A stretch of DNA of 64,000 nt from Gemmatimonas sp. (GTDB lineage Bacteria; Gemmatimonadota; Gemmatimonadetes; Gemmatimonadales; Gemmatimonadaceae). The translations under genes were made by a program, and so were the position numbers. Positions 25,092 to 34,438 of this stretch are shown piece after piece. The notes beneath the pieces are model-generated. The model did no database searches. It saw only the letters and a program-made list of their open reading frames with translations, and was not told the origin of the DNA. How positions within the stretch are numbered: position 1 is the stretch's first letter; each line of letters starts with the position of its first letter. The stretch is taken from the NCBI RefSeq assembly GCF_021298855.1, contig NZ_JAJTHI010000006.1, positions 60,451 through 124,450 of the forward strand, read 5' to 3'.

Positions 25092-27719
25092 ATGACGACG
25101 ACCCAAGTGCCGCCCGTGCCCTCCGACGCCGCGCAGCGCCTCGTGCGTGGGGAATCCATGCATCCGCACGACGTGCTCGGGGCGCACGCGGCCACGGTGG
25201 ATGGCGTGCAAGGCGTCGTGGTCCGCGCGTTCCTCCCCCATGCGGCCGCCGTCTCCGTGCTGGTGGGTGAGCACGAGGTCGTCATGGAGCGTGACGCCAC
25301 GGGTCTCTTCGCGGCCTTCCTCTCCGATCGCCGCGTGCCGTTGCGCTACCGGCTCGTGGTCACCGCCGGGGAGGGGGAACGCATCACCATCGATGATCCC
25401 TACCGCTTCCTGCCAACGGTGGGCGAGGTCGATCTGCACCTCTTCAACGAGGGGCGGCACCTGCGCCTCTGGGAGAAGCTGGGATCGCATCCCATGGTGG
25501 TGGACGGGGTAGCCGGAACGGCCTTCGCGGTGTGGGCGCCCAATGCGGAGCGGGTGAGCGTGATCGGCACCTTCAATCGTTGGGACGGGCGCGCCCACAC
25601 CATGCGCATGCTCGGCACGAGCGGCGTGTTCGAGCTGTTCGTGCCGGGGGTTGGCGCCGAGGCGTTGTACAAGTACGAGATCCGTACGCGCACGGGGGCT
25701 ACGCGCGTGAAGACCGATCCGTACGCCCACAAGCTGGAGCAGGCCCCGGGGTTCGCGTCCATCGTGCAGGACCGCAGTGGCTATGTGTGGGGCGACGGCA
25801 GCTGGCTGGCACAACGCACCGAGAGCGAGCCGCTGCGCGAACCGATGCTGGTCTACGAGGTGCACCTGGGCTCGTGGTTGCGTGGCGATGACGGGCGCGT
25901 GCTCAGCTACGGCGAGATCGCGCCGAAGCTGGCGGAGCATGTGCGCCGCATGGGGTTCACGCACGTGGAGCTGCTTCCCGTGCAGGAGCATCCGTTCGGT
26001 GGCTCGTGGGGCTACCAGGTGGGCGGGTACTTCGCGCCCACCTCACGCTTCGGCACACCCGACGACTTCCGCCATCTGGTGGACACGCTGCACCAGGCGG
26101 GGATCGGCGTGCTGCTGGACTGGGTACCGGCGCATTTCCCCAAGGATGACTGGGCGCTGCGCCGATTCGATGGCACGGCCTGCTACGAGCACGAGGATCC
26201 GCGGCTGGGCGATCACCCCGAATGGGGCACGCACATCTTCAACTACGCGCGGCACGAGGTGCGCAACTTCCTCGTGGCGAACGCGCTGTACTGGATCGAG
26301 GAGTTCCACATTGACGGGCTGCGCGTGGATGCGGTGGCGTCCATGTTGTATCTCGATTACGGCCGCGAAGCGGGGCAGTGGCTGCGCAACCGTCATGGTG
26401 GCCGCGAGAACCTCGATGCCGTGGGATTCCTCAAGCAGCTCAATCATGCCGTGCAGTCGCTGCACCCCGGCGTGATCACGGTGGCCGAGGAGAGCACCGC
26501 GTGGCCCAAGGTCACGGCGCCGATCAGCGAGGGCGGACTGGGCTTCACCTTCAAGTGGAACATGGGGTGGATGCACGACACCCTCGACTACTTCCGGGTG
26601 GATCCCTTCTTCCGCAAGGGTGCGCACGACAAGATGACGTTCGCGATGTGGTACGAATACAGCGAACGGTTCGTGAATCCGCTGTCACACGACGAAGTGG
26701 TGCACCTCAAGAAGTCGCTGCTGGAGAAGATGCCGGGCGACGTGTGGCAGAAGCTGGCCAACGTGCGGGCGCTCATGGGCTATTCGGTGACGCGTCCCGG
26801 CAAGTCGCTTTTCTTCATGGGCATGGAGCTGGGCACGCACCACGAGTGGAATCACGACGCGAGCCTGGAGTGGCACCTGCTGGAAGACCCGCGCCGGCGC
26901 GGGCTGCTGGAGTACGTCTGTGCCCTGGGCGCACTCTACCGGCAGCTGCCCTGCCTGTGGCGCGGCGATCATGAGCCGAACGGTTATCGCTGGATCGATG
27001 TGGCCGATCGCGAGCAGTCGGTGTTTTCGTATGCGCGATTCGACGGCCTCGAGCATGCCGTGGTGGTGCTGAATCTCACGCCGGTGCCCCGTGCCGACTA
27101 TCGGCTGGGGGCGCCAGCGCGCACCGGCTATCGCGTGGCGCTCAACTCCGATGCGCCCGAGTTCGGTGGCAGCGGGTACGCGGCCACGGTGTCGGCGTGC
27201 TCCGATGCGGTCCCGTACCACGGCTTCGAGCAGTCGTTCACGGTGTCGCTGCCACCGTTGAGCATGCTGGTGCTGGTGCCCGAGGCGCTGCCGCAGCCGG
27301 CGGCGTCCGATGCGCCGGCATTGGCCGAGGCGAAGTCCGAGCGCAAGCCCGCGAAGAGTAAGAGGCCCAAGGCGGAGAAGCCGCCGAAAGCAGCCAAGCC
27401 GCCGAAAGCAGAGAAGCCGCCCAAGGCAGAGAAGCCGCCGAAGGCAAAGAAGCCGCCCAAGGCAGAGAAGCCGCCGAAGGCAGGAAAGCCGCCGAAGGCA
27501 GAGAAGCGCTCGAAGGCGGGGGAGCCGCCGAAGGCAGAGAAGCCGCCGAAGGCCGTCAAGCCGGCGAAGGTGGAAGGGCGGCCCAGGGCGACCCCGGCGT
27601 CGAAGTCGGCGAGCGTGGGCACGCCATCCCCCTCGCCGGCTCCCGCCGCCACGCGGGCACGCACGCCGCGCCCGCGCCCGCGCCCGGCCCCTCCTGCTCC
27701 GCCGGCGCATGAGCAGTAA
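25092..27719 (+). CDS. glgB: 1,4-alpha-glucan branching enzyme with Lys/Pro-rich tail
   Basis: The 875-residue GH13 enzyme forms alpha-1,6 branches in glycogen. It has N1 and CBM48 domains (AFAVWAPNAERVSVIGTFN), then a (beta/alpha)8 barrel: YEVHLGSWLR, ELLPVQEHPFGGSWGYQ, nucleophile D413 in DGLRVDAVA, acid/base E466 in TVAEESTAWP, and FVNPLSHDEVVHLKK. Typical enzymes end near residue 730. Here about 140 extra residues follow, mostly a run of K-P-P-K-A-E units and a Pro/Arg end. The core is complete. It overlaps the SURF1 gene by 11 bases. No other glycogen gene is present nearby. Confidence 0.93.
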   Translation: MTTTQVPPVPSDAAQRLVRGESMHPHDVLGAHAATVDGVQGVVVRAFLPHAAAVSVLVGEHEVVMERDATGLFAAFLSDRRVPLRYRLVVTAGEGERITIDDPYRFLPTVGEVDLHLFNEGRHLRLWEKLGSHPMVVDGVAGTAFAVWAPNAERVSVIGTFNRWDGRAHTMRMLGTSGVFELFVPGVGAEALYKYEIRTRTGATRVKTDPYAHKLEQAPGFASIVQDRSGYVWGDGSWLAQRTESEPLREPMLVYEVHLGSWLRGDDGRVLSYGEIAPKLAEHVRRMGFTHVELLPVQEHPFGGSWGYQVGGYFAPTSRFGTPDDFRHLVDTLHQAGIGVLLDWVPAHFPKDDWALRRFDGTACYEHEDPRLGDHPEWGTHIFNYARHEVRNFLVANALYWIEEFHIDGLRVDAVASMLYLDYGREAGQWLRNRHGGRENLDAVGFLKQLNHAVQSLHPGVITVAEESTAWPKVTAPISEGGLGFTFKWNMGWMHDTLDYFRVDPFFRKGAHDKMTFAMWYEYSERFVNPLSHDEVVHLKKSLLEKMPGDVWQKLANVRALMGYSVTRPGKSLFFMGMELGTHHEWNHDASLEWHLLEDPRRRGLLEYVCALGALYRQLPCLWRGDHEPNGYRWIDVADREQSVFSYARFDGLEHAVVVLNLTPVPRADYRLGAPARTGYRVALNSDAPEFGGSGYAATVSACSDAVPYHGFEQSFTVSLPPLSMLVLVPEALPQPAASDAPALAEAKSERKPAKSKRPKAEKPPKAAKPPKAEKPPKAEKPPKAKKPPKAEKPPKAGKPPKAEKRSKAGEPPKAEKPPKAVKPAKVEGRPRATPASKSASVGTPSPSPAPAATRARTPRPRPRPAPPAPPAHEQ
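27378..27575 (+). repeat. Eleven 18-bp tandem repeats inside glgB
   Basis: Units of the form aagccgccgaaggcagag run head to tail, each adding Lys-Pro-Pro-Lys-Ala-Glu or a close variant. Unit eight (27504-27521) and the last are degenerate. The encoded stretch is strongly basic, proline-rich and likely disordered. It resembles histone H1-like or Alba-type tails and could bind polyanions or glycogen; that is speculation. Confidence 0.9.
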
Positions 27720-28428
27720 GGCGAAGACCATCGCGTTCGGCCTGCTCACGGCCGTGGCGGTGGGCGTGTGCGTGCGGCTTGGCCTCTGGCAGCTCGACCG
27801 GCTGCAGCAGCGACGCGCGCAGAACGCGATCGTGGCGTCGCGGGGCGCGGCCGACCCGCTGCCGCTGGCCGCGTTGCAGGGGCAGGACACGAGTGTCACG
27901 CATTGGCGGCGTGTGCGCATCGAGGCGGTAGCCGACTACGCCAACGAGCTGGTGCACGCCACGCGCACCCAGAACGGGTCGCCTGGTGTGCATCTGCTCA
28001 CACCGGTGCGCCCACTCGACGGCAGCTGGGGGGATACCGCGATTCTCGTGTTGCGCGGCTATCTCTACGCCGCAGATGGCCGCACGGCCGATTTCGCCAA
28101 GGCGCGTGAGGCCGATACGCTGCGTCTGGACGCGGTGCTTACCTCGTTCCCGCCCAAGCGCGGCGGCCAGGCCACCATGCAATCGTCACCGCGGGCCATG
28201 CGACTGCTCGACCGCGATACGATCGGCACGCTGGTCGGCCGGCCGGTGGCGCCGTTCGTCCTGCTCGCCCTCGGCGACACCATCATGCAGGACATCACCC
28301 GCCCCACGCGCGTGCCGCCACCGGCCATCAACGATGGGCCGCACCTGTCGTACGCGCTGCAGTGGTTCTCCTTCGCCACGGTCTTCCTGGTGGGCTTCGT
28401 GGCCTTCGCCCGCACGCGGCGGCGCTGA
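27709..28428 (+). CDS. SURF1-family cytochrome oxidase assembly protein
   Basis: The 239-residue protein has the SURF1 topology: an N-terminal helix (TIAFGLLTAVAVGVCVRLG), the signature GLWQLDRLQQRR, a periplasmic domain, and a C-terminal helix after NDGPHLSYALQWFSFA, the second family box. SURF1 assists heme a insertion in cytochrome c oxidase subunit I. ATG 27709 lies inside the glgB 3' end. No other oxidase genes are in the window. Confidence 0.87.
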   Translation: MSSKAKTIAFGLLTAVAVGVCVRLGLWQLDRLQQRRAQNAIVASRGAADPLPLAALQGQDTSVTHWRRVRIEAVADYANELVHATRTQNGSPGVHLLTPVRPLDGSWGDTAILVLRGYLYAADGRTADFAKAREADTLRLDAVLTSFPPKRGGQATMQSSPRAMRLLDRDTIGTLVGRPVAPFVLLALGDTIMQDITRPTRVPPPAINDGPHLSYALQWFSFATVFLVGFVAFARTRRR

Positions 28429-28513
28429 CCGCGCGGTGGCCACGCCACCGGGAATCACGATCCGTACCCGGTGGAGTCCGGGCGGCCAGTGCGAACGGCA
28501 GGTAGCGGGGGCG

Positions 28514-29524
28514 CTACGCGCCGTAGTACGCCCGGTACCACGCCACGAAGCGCGCGACGCCCGTTTCAATGGACGTCTTGGGCGCGAAGCCCACGTCCTG
28601 CTCCAGCGCCGCCACATCGGCGTAGGTGGCCGGCACGTCGCCCAGCTGCATGGGCAGCATGTTCTTCACCGCGGTGCGCCCCAGCGCCTGCTCGAGCGTG
28701 CCGATCAGGTGCATGAGTTCCACCGGATTGTTGTTGCCGATGTTGTAGATGCGGTACGGCGCCTTGCTCGTGGCGGGATCGGGGCAGTCGCTGTCCCACA
28801 CCGTGTTGGGCGGGGCCGTATGGTCGCTCGTGCGAATCACCCCTTCCACGATGTCGTCGATGTAGGTGAAGTCGCGGCGCATCTGGCCGTGGTTGAACAC
28901 GTCGATGGGGCGCCCTTCGAGGATGGCCTTCGTGAACAGGAAGAGGGCCATGTCCGGGCGTCCCCATGGGCCGTACACCGTGAAGAAGCGCAGCCCCGTG
29001 GTGGGCAGCCCGTACAGGTGGCTGTACGTGTGCGCCATGAGCTCGTTGGCCTTCTTCGTGGCCGCATACAGCGACAGCGGATGGTCCACGTTCTGGTGCA
29101 CCGAGAAGGGCATCGCCGTGTTGGCCCCGTACACGCTCGACGAACTCGCGTAGGTGAGATGCTGCACGCCGTGATGGCGGCACCCTTCGAGGATGTGCAG
29201 GAACCCCACCAGGTTGCTGTCGATGTACGTGTGCGGATTGGTGAGGGAGTAGCGCACCCCCGCCTGCGCGGCCAGGTTGATGACCTTGTCGAACCGCTCG
29301 GTGGCGAAGAGTCGCTCGATGCCGGCGCGGTCGCCCAGGTCCAGCTTCACGAACGTGAACCCCGGCTGCCCCTGCAGTCGCGCGAGGCGCGCGGCCTTCA
29401 GCGTGGGGTCGTAGTAGTCGTTGACGTTGTCCAGCCCCACCACCGTGTCGCCGCGCGCCAGCAGGCGTTCGCTCGTGTGGTAGCCAATGAAGCCGGCCGC
29501 GCCGGTGACGAGAATCTTTGCCAT
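28514..29524 (-). CDS. NAD-dependent epimerase, UDP-glucuronate 4-epimerase type
   Basis: The 336-residue extended SDR has the Rossmann motif [16 protein letters not shown]-rich NVNDYYDP after strand 2, [15 protein letters not shown], and catalytic SSSVYG with YAATKKANE (YxxxK). NVNDYYD and QAGVRYS are typical of UDP-GlcA 4-epimerases (WbnF/Cap1J/LpsL), which supply UDP-galacturonate for surface polysaccharide or LPS. CATAAT lies 6 bases upstream of the ATG, so a leaderless mRNA is possible. It starts 7 bases after the EamA stop. Confidence 0.85.
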   Translation of the reverse strand: MAKILVTGAAGFIGYHTSERLLARGDTVVGLDNVNDYYDPTLKAARLARLQGQPGFTFVKLDLGDRAGIERLFATERFDKVINLAAQAGVRYSLTNPHTYIDSNLVGFLHILEGCRHHGVQHLTYASSSSVYGANTAMPFSVHQNVDHPLSLYAATKKANELMAHTYSHLYGLPTTGLRFFTVYGPWGRPDMALFLFTKAILEGRPIDVFNHGQMRRDFTYIDDIVEGVIRTSDHTAPPNTVWDSDCPDPATSKAPYRIYNIGNNNPVELMHLIGTLEQALGRTAVKNMLPMQLGDVPATYADVAALEQDVGFAPKTSIETGVARFVAWYRAYYGA

Positions 29525-29531
29525 CGTGGGA

Positions 29532-30446
29532 TTATGACGATCGAGTTGGCGCGGACGCCACCGGACGTTGCAGCAGCAGCACGGCGGCCATGATGGCCGC
29601 GCCGCCCACCAGCGTGCCCGTGCCGACGGGCTGCGCCAGGAGCACCACCCCCAGCAGCGTCGTCCAGAAGGGTTCCACCGTGCTCGTGATGGCGGTGCGC
29701 ACGTTGCCGAGGATGCGCAGCCCCGCCAGAAATCCCACGAAGGCGCCGGAGGCAAGCACGCCCTGCAGCACGCTCGCGCCCAGCGCCACCGCATCGGGTA
29801 TGGCGAACAGCGTGCCCGACAGCATCGACCACGTGGCGAAACAGAGTGTCCCGCCCACGCAGATCGCGCGCGCGACATCGAGCCCGTCGCGCCCGCGCTG
29901 CAGCCCGCTGAGGACGGGGATGTACAGTGCGTAGACGAGCGCCCCCGACAGGATGACGGCCAACCCCACGGGCGAGAGGGACGCGGCGCTGGGTGCGCCC
30001 ACCATGGCCACGATGCCGCCCAGTGCCAGTGCGAGTGCCAGCAGCCGCGACCCGTCGAGGGGCTCGAGACCACGCACCGCGGTGATCACGGTGACCCACG
30101 CGGGGTACGTGTAGAACAGGAAGCTGGCCGTGGCGGCGGGCAGCCAGCGCAGCGCCGCGAGCGCCAGTGTGGCCACGATGGCCTGTCCGCCGCCGGCCAT
30201 GAGCAGCGTGCGCGGATGATACCAGGGGGAGAGCCCCGCCGCCGGCGCAGGCGGACGCCACCAGCCGTACGCCACCACCAGCGCCGCGCTGGCGAAATAG
30301 CGCCAGCTCTGGATACTCTCGAGCGCCATGCCACGCTCGGTGGCCACCACGGTGAGCGGCGAAATGGAGCCGAAACAACAGGCGCTGAACACCACCGCCA
30401 GCGTACCGCGCCAGATGGCGCGACGCGCCGCAGGCGATGCACTCAC
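29532..30446 (-). CDS. EamA/DMT-family transporter
   Basis: The 304-residue protein has ten hydrophobic helices in two repeated EamA halves. The second half begins near [17 protein letters not shown] and ends with [19 protein letters not shown], the EamA box. DMT members export amino acids, purines or sugars; the substrate is not readable. Translation starts at GTG 30446, which overlaps the mgtE stop (GTGA), so it is coupled to mgtE. Confidence 0.85.
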   Translation of the reverse strand: MSASPAARRAIWRGTLAVVFSACCFGSISPLTVVATERGMALESIQSWRYFASAALVVAYGWWRPPAPAAGLSPWYHPRTLLMAGGGQAIVATLALAALRWLPAATASFLFYTYPAWVTVITAVRGLEPLDGSRLLALALALGGIVAMVGAPSAASLSPVGLAVILSGALVYALYIPVLSGLQRGRDGLDVARAICVGGTLCFATWSMLSGTLFAIPDAVALGASVLQGVLASGAFVGFLAGLRILGNVRTAITSTVEPFWTTLLGVVLLAQPVGTGTLVGGAAIMAAVLLLQRPVASAPTRSS

Positions 30447-31855
30447 AGCAGCTTGCCGGCGAGGAACAGGTAGGCCACGCTGAAGTAGAGGCTGATCGCC
30501 GACACGTCCACGATGGTGGCCACGAACGGCGCCGACGCGCTGGCCGGGTCGAATCCGATGCGCTTGAGCAGGAAGGGCAGCATGGACCCGCTCAGTGAGC
30601 CGATGGTCACCACGGCCACCAGCGTCGTACCCACCGCCATGGCAATCCACCACGCATGCACGCCGTAGTCGTAGAGCCCGAGCATGTTCCACGCCACGAT
30701 GCGGATCATGGCAATGACGCCGATGATGAACCCCAGGATGAGCCCGGCCGGCAACTCGCGCAGCACGATGCGCCACCAGTCGCCCAGGCGCACCTCGCCC
30801 AGCGCCATGGCGCGGATGATCAGTGACGTGGCCTGCGACCCCGAGTTGCCCCCCGAACTCATGACGAGTGGAATGAACTGCGAAAGGAACACGGCATCAT
30901 CGAGGCTGTGCTCGTAGCGCGCCATGACCGAGGCGGTGAAGAACTCGCTCATGGCCAGAATGGCCAGCCAGCCACCGCGCTTGCGCACGTTCTGCCAGAG
31001 CGAGATCTGCATGTAGGGCTCCTCGAGCGCCTCCATGCCGCCGAATTTCTGCGCGTCCTCGGTCTGCTCTTCCTGGATGACGTCAATGACGTCGTCCACG
31101 GTGACCACGCCCAGCAGCCGCTTCTGCCCGTCCACCACCGGCAGCGCCACCAGGTCGTAGTTGGAGGTCACCTGCGACACCTCTTCCTGCGCGGTGTCCG
31201 GCGACACGCTCACCACTTCGGTCCATGCGTGCTCGCTGATGCGCGAGCCTTCCGGCGCCGCCAGCAGCTCGCGCAGCGACAGTACCCCGCGCAGCCGCCC
31301 CGCGTCGTCCACCGTGTAGATGGTGTACATGGCCTCGCGCCGGCCACCGCGCGCCATGGCGCGCACCGCCCGCAACGACTCTTCCACCGTGAGCGTCTCC
31401 AGCACGCTCACGAACTCGGTGGTCATGAGGCCACCGGCGGTGTACGGATCGTACTGGAGCAGTCGCTCCGTTTCGGCCTTCTCCGCCGGCTCGAGCTCCT
31501 GCAGGATCTCGTCGGCCGTCTCCTCGTCGAGCTCCTCGAGGGCGTCGGCGCGCTCGTCGGGGTCCATCTCGGCGACGATTTCCGCCGCCTCCCCCGCCGG
31601 CAGCTCCTCGAGCACCTGGGTGCGCAACTCCTCGTCGAGGTACTCCAGCACCTCGGCGGCGCGCTCGCGCGGCAGCGCGGCCAGGAACGCCCGCACCGCG
31701 GCCTCCGGCATGGCCTCCGCCACGTCGGCGAGGTCGGCCGGGTGCATCTCCTCCGTCTGCGGGCCGATGCTCTCCGGATGCTCCTCGAGCAGCTCGAGCA
31801 GGTCCGGCACGATCAGCGCCGCGAGCGGCCGGTCTTTGTCGGAACGAGGCGTCAT
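30443..31855 (-). CDS. mgtE: Magnesium transporter MgtE
   Basis: The 470-residue protein has an N-terminal MgtE_N superhelical domain (residues ~15-140, very acidic, HPADLADVAEAMP), two CBS domains (LMTTEFVSVLETLTVEESL; VSVSPDTAQEEVSQV) and a C-terminal five-helix channel domain (SSGGNSGSQATSLIIRAMAL). The Asp/Glu-rich N-domain senses cytosolic Mg2+. Length and order are those of Thermus MgtE. ATG 31855 is chosen. It follows the small HMA-like gene by 73 bases. No Mg2+ riboswitch is evident in that gap. Confidence 0.92.
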   Translation of the reverse strand: MTPRSDKDRPLAALIVPDLLELLEEHPESIGPQTEEMHPADLADVAEAMPEAAVRAFLAALPRERAAEVLEYLDEELRTQVLEELPAGEAAEIVAEMDPDERADALEELDEETADEILQELEPAEKAETERLLQYDPYTAGGLMTTEFVSVLETLTVEESLRAVRAMARGGRREAMYTIYTVDDAGRLRGVLSLRELLAAPEGSRISEHAWTEVVSVSPDTAQEEVSQVTSNYDLVALPVVDGQKRLLGVVTVDDVIDVIQEEQTEDAQKFGGMEALEEPYMQISLWQNVRKRGGWLAILAMSEFFTASVMARYEHSLDDAVFLSQFIPLVMSSGGNSGSQATSLIIRAMALGEVRLGDWWRIVLRELPAGLILGFIIGVIAMIRIVAWNMLGLYDYGVHAWWIAMAVGTTLVAVVTIGSLSGSMLPFLLKRIGFDPASASAPFVATIVDVSAISLYFSVAYLFLAGKLL

Positions 31856-31928
31856 GGGCGAAGCGGCGGCGGGTCGGGCGCAAGTTAGTGTGCGCCTCTC
31901 CGGGCGCAAAGCGACGTCCGCGGCCGGC

Positions 31929-32168
31929 CTACAGCACGGGCAACGCGCCTTTCTCCACCGTGATGTTCACCACCCGGACCCCGGCGTGGTCCAGACACGC
32001 GTCCAGCAGCTGCCGGTCGATGGGTCCATCGGTCTCCAGTACGGCCCCCTTCATGGACACCTCGGCGTGCTGCACCCCCGGGACGGCCGTCAGGGCCGTC
32101 CACACGGCGCGCACGGCGTGCACCGAAAGCAGCCCCTCGATCTGCACGTGGATGCGAAGTCGTGGCAT
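31929..32168 (-). CDS. HMA-fold-like small protein lacking CxxC
   Basis: The 79-residue protein reads as a beta-alpha-beta-beta-alpha-beta ferredoxin-like domain (IHVQIEGLLSVHAVRAVWTA, then VPGVQHAEVSMKGAVLETD), similar to HMA metallochaperones such as CopZ. The usual MxCxxC metal loop is replaced by EGLLSVHAV, so copper binding through Cys is unlikely. It may bind metal through His or act as a regulator. It precedes mgtE on the same strand. The assignment rests on pattern alone. Confidence 0.55.
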   Translation of the reverse strand: MPRLRIHVQIEGLLSVHAVRAVWTALTAVPGVQHAEVSMKGAVLETDGPIDRQLLDACLDHAGVRVVNITVEKGALPVL

Positions 32169-32243
32169 CTTTCAATCTCGGCGCCACCCCACGGCTTCTC
32201 AACGGGGACCGGGTGCCGACTGGTTTCCCTCGAGCATGCTCCC

Positions 32244-33164
32244 ATGCCACGTGTCGCGTTTCTCGGTCTCGGCGCCATTGGAACTCCCATGGCGCGCCAT
32301 CTCGCCCGTCCCGATTTCGCCCTCGCCGTGTGGAACCGCACCACGGCCAAGGCCGAGGCGTTTGCGGCCGCGCACGACGCGCGCGCCGTGGCCACGCCGG
32401 CCGAGGCCGCCCGCGACCGTGACGTGGTCGTGACCTGCCTCCCCGTGTCGCGGGATGTCGAGTCGCTGCTCGCCGGCCCGGACGGCCTGCTGGCCACCAT
32501 GCCGGCCGGCTCCGTCCTCGTGGACTGCACGTCAGGCGACGCCGCCACGTCTCGGCGGATCGCGGCCACCCTGGCCGAGCGCGGCATCGGCTTTCTCGAC
32601 GCCCCCGTATCGGGCGGGGTGAGCGGGGCGGAGCAGGGGACGCTCACGGTCATGATTGGCGGTGATGCGGACACGCTGGCCCGCGTGCACCCTGTCATCG
32701 CGTGCTTCGGGAAGAAGATCGTGCACTGCGGCGCCGTGGGCGCCGGGGATGCGCTCAAGGCGGTGAACAACGCACTGCTGGCCATGCACATCTGGGGCAC
32801 CGCCGAGGGGCTGGTGGCGCTGGAAAAGGCGGGGGTGAAGGCGGAGGTGGCGCTCGATGTGATCAACACCTCCAGCGGGCGCTCGAACGCCAGCATGCAT
32901 CTCTTCCCCGAGCGGGTGCTCACGCGTGCCTTCCCGCGCACGTTCCGGCTGGCGCTGCTCGACAAGGACGTGGGCATTGCCGCCGAGCTGGCGCGCGAGC
33001 AGCGCCTTACCGCCCCGCTGCTGCAACTCACGGCGGAACTGTTCCGCATGGCCCATCACGAGCTGGGCGAGGAGGCCGATCATGTGGAAGCGGCCCGCGT
33101 GGTGGAGCGGCTGGGCGGCGCCATCATTGGTGGCACGGCGGCCACCGGGAGTGCCACCGCATGA
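32244..33164 (+). CDS. NAD(P)-binding beta-hydroxyacid dehydrogenase (HIBADH family)
   Basis: The 306-residue protein has the N-terminal dinucleotide fold FLGLGAIGTPMARHLARP, substrate motif DAPVSGGVSGAEQGTL and the catalytic lysine in GDALKAVNNALLAMH (about residue 172). These define the 3-hydroxyisobutyrate/tartronate-semialdehyde reductase family. The exact substrate is not readable. Its stop overlaps the start of the class V aminotransferase gene (ATGA), so the two probably work in one amino- or hydroxy-acid pathway. Confidence 0.88.
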   Translation: MPRVAFLGLGAIGTPMARHLARPDFALAVWNRTTAKAEAFAAAHDARAVATPAEAARDRDVVVTCLPVSRDVESLLAGPDGLLATMPAGSVLVDCTSGDAATSRRIAATLAERGIGFLDAPVSGGVSGAEQGTLTVMIGGDADTLARVHPVIACFGKKIVHCGAVGAGDALKAVNNALLAMHIWGTAEGLVALEKAGVKAEVALDVINTSSGRSNASMHLFPERVLTRAFPRTFRLALLDKDVGIAAELAREQRLTAPLLQLTAELFRMAHHELGEEADHVEAARVVERLGGAIIGGTAATGSATA

Positions 33165-34438
33165 GCGCCCCATCGGTTCCGTCGCACCTGTCCGACGGCA
33201 GCGCGAACGTGATTGCCAGCCTTGACGCCATTCGTGCCCAGTTTCCCGCCCTCGACCGTCGCGAGGGCGATCAGCTCGTGGCCTACTTCGACGGGCCGGG
33301 TGGCACGCAGGTGCCGCGCAGCGTGGCCGACGCCATGACGCACTACCTGCTGCACCATAACGCCAACACGCACTGGGCCTATCCCACCAGCGTGGAGACC
33401 GATGCCCTGCTCATGCAGGCGCGCGAAACGCTCGCCGACTTTCTGGGGGCGAGCGCGGGTGAGATCGCGTTCGGTGCCAACATGACCACGCTGCTCTTCC
33501 ACGTGTCGCGGGCCATCGGTCGCGCTCTGCAGCCGGGCGACGAGATCATCGTGACCGAGCTCGATCACCATGCCAACATTGCGCCGTGGCAGGCACTGGC
33601 CAGGGAACGGGGGGCCGTACTGCGCTGGCTGCCGCTCGATCTCGACAGCTTCCGTCACGAGGCGGGCGCGTTCGAGCGATTGCTCAGTGAGCGCACGAAG
33701 GTGGTGGCGCTTGGTGCCGCCTCCAACATCCTGGGCACGGTGAGCGATGTGCCGCGCCTGGTGCAGCTCGCCCGCGCCGCCGGGGCCATCACGGTGGTCG
33801 ATGCCGTGCACTATGCCCCGCACAACCTGGTCGACGTGCAGGCGCTGGGCGCCGACTTCGTGCTCTGCAGTGCCTACAAGTTCTACGGACCGCATGTGGG
33901 CGTGGTGTACGGCCGCGCCGAGGCGACCGCCGCCCTCGACCTGCCGCGTCTGGAACCCGCGCCCGACTGGGTCCCGGAGTGCCTGGAAACCGGTACGCAG
34001 AACCACGAGGGGATCGTGGGCGCCGCCGCCGCCGTGGAGTTCCTCGCCGGGATTGCCGGCGATGTCACGACCTCGCGCCGCGACCGGCTGGCCGTTGCCA
34101 TGCACGGGTTGCACGAGCGCGGCGAGCAGCTGTTCGCCCAGCTGTGGGACGGTCTGGCGGCGATCGACGGGGTCACGCTGTACGGACCCCGCCCCGGTAC
34201 GCCCCGCACGCCCACGCTGAGCTTCCGTGTGCGGGGGCACGACGCCGAGTCGGTGGCGCGCTTCCTTGCACCGCGCGGCGTGTATGTGTCGCACGGCGAC
34301 TTCTACGCCACCACGGTGGCGCGTCGGTTGGGGTATGAGCAGGAGGGCTTCGTGCGCGCCGGCTGTGCCTGCTACACGAGCGGCACCGAGGTGGCGCGGC
34401 TCGTGGATGGCGTGCGTACACTGGTCCAGGGGCGCTGA
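33161..34438 (+). CDS. Class V aminotransferase, cysteine-desulfurase-like
   Basis: The 425-residue PLP protein belongs to the CsdA-like group. ELDHHANIAPWQALA is the PLP-contact His region and CSAYKFYGPHVGVVYG carries the Schiff-base lysine. AYFDGPGGTQVP opens the fold. The C-terminus contains GCACYTSGTEV, but the mobile active-site Cys loop of true desulfurases is not certain. The family also includes isopenicillin-epimerase-like and selenocysteine-lyase enzymes. It is coupled to the dehydrogenase upstream, and a lipoprotein gene follows without a gap. Confidence 0.83.
   Translation: MSAPSVPSHLSDGSANVIASLDAIRAQFPALDRREGDQLVAYFDGPGGTQVPRSVADAMTHYLLHHNANTHWAYPTSVETDALLMQARETLADFLGASAGEIAFGANMTTLLFHVSRAIGRALQPGDEIIVTELDHHANIAPWQALARERGAVLRWLPLDLDSFRHEAGAFERLLSERTKVVALGAASNILGTVSDVPRLVQLARAAGAITVVDAVHYAPHNLVDVQALGADFVLCSAYKFYGPHVGVVYGRAEATAALDLPRLEPAPDWVPECLETGTQNHEGIVGAAAAVEFLAGIAGDVTTSRRDRLAVAMHGLHERGEQLFAQLWDGLAAIDGVTLYGPRPGTPRTPTLSFRVRGHDAESVARFLAPRGVYVSHGDFYATTVARRLGYEQEGFVRAGCACYTSGTEVARLVDGVRTLVQGR

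Noticed and set aside
31856..31928. Mg2+ riboswitch upstream of mgtE
   Set aside because: Only 73 bases separate it from the upstream gene, too short for an M-box or ykkC-like fold, and no conserved pattern is seen.
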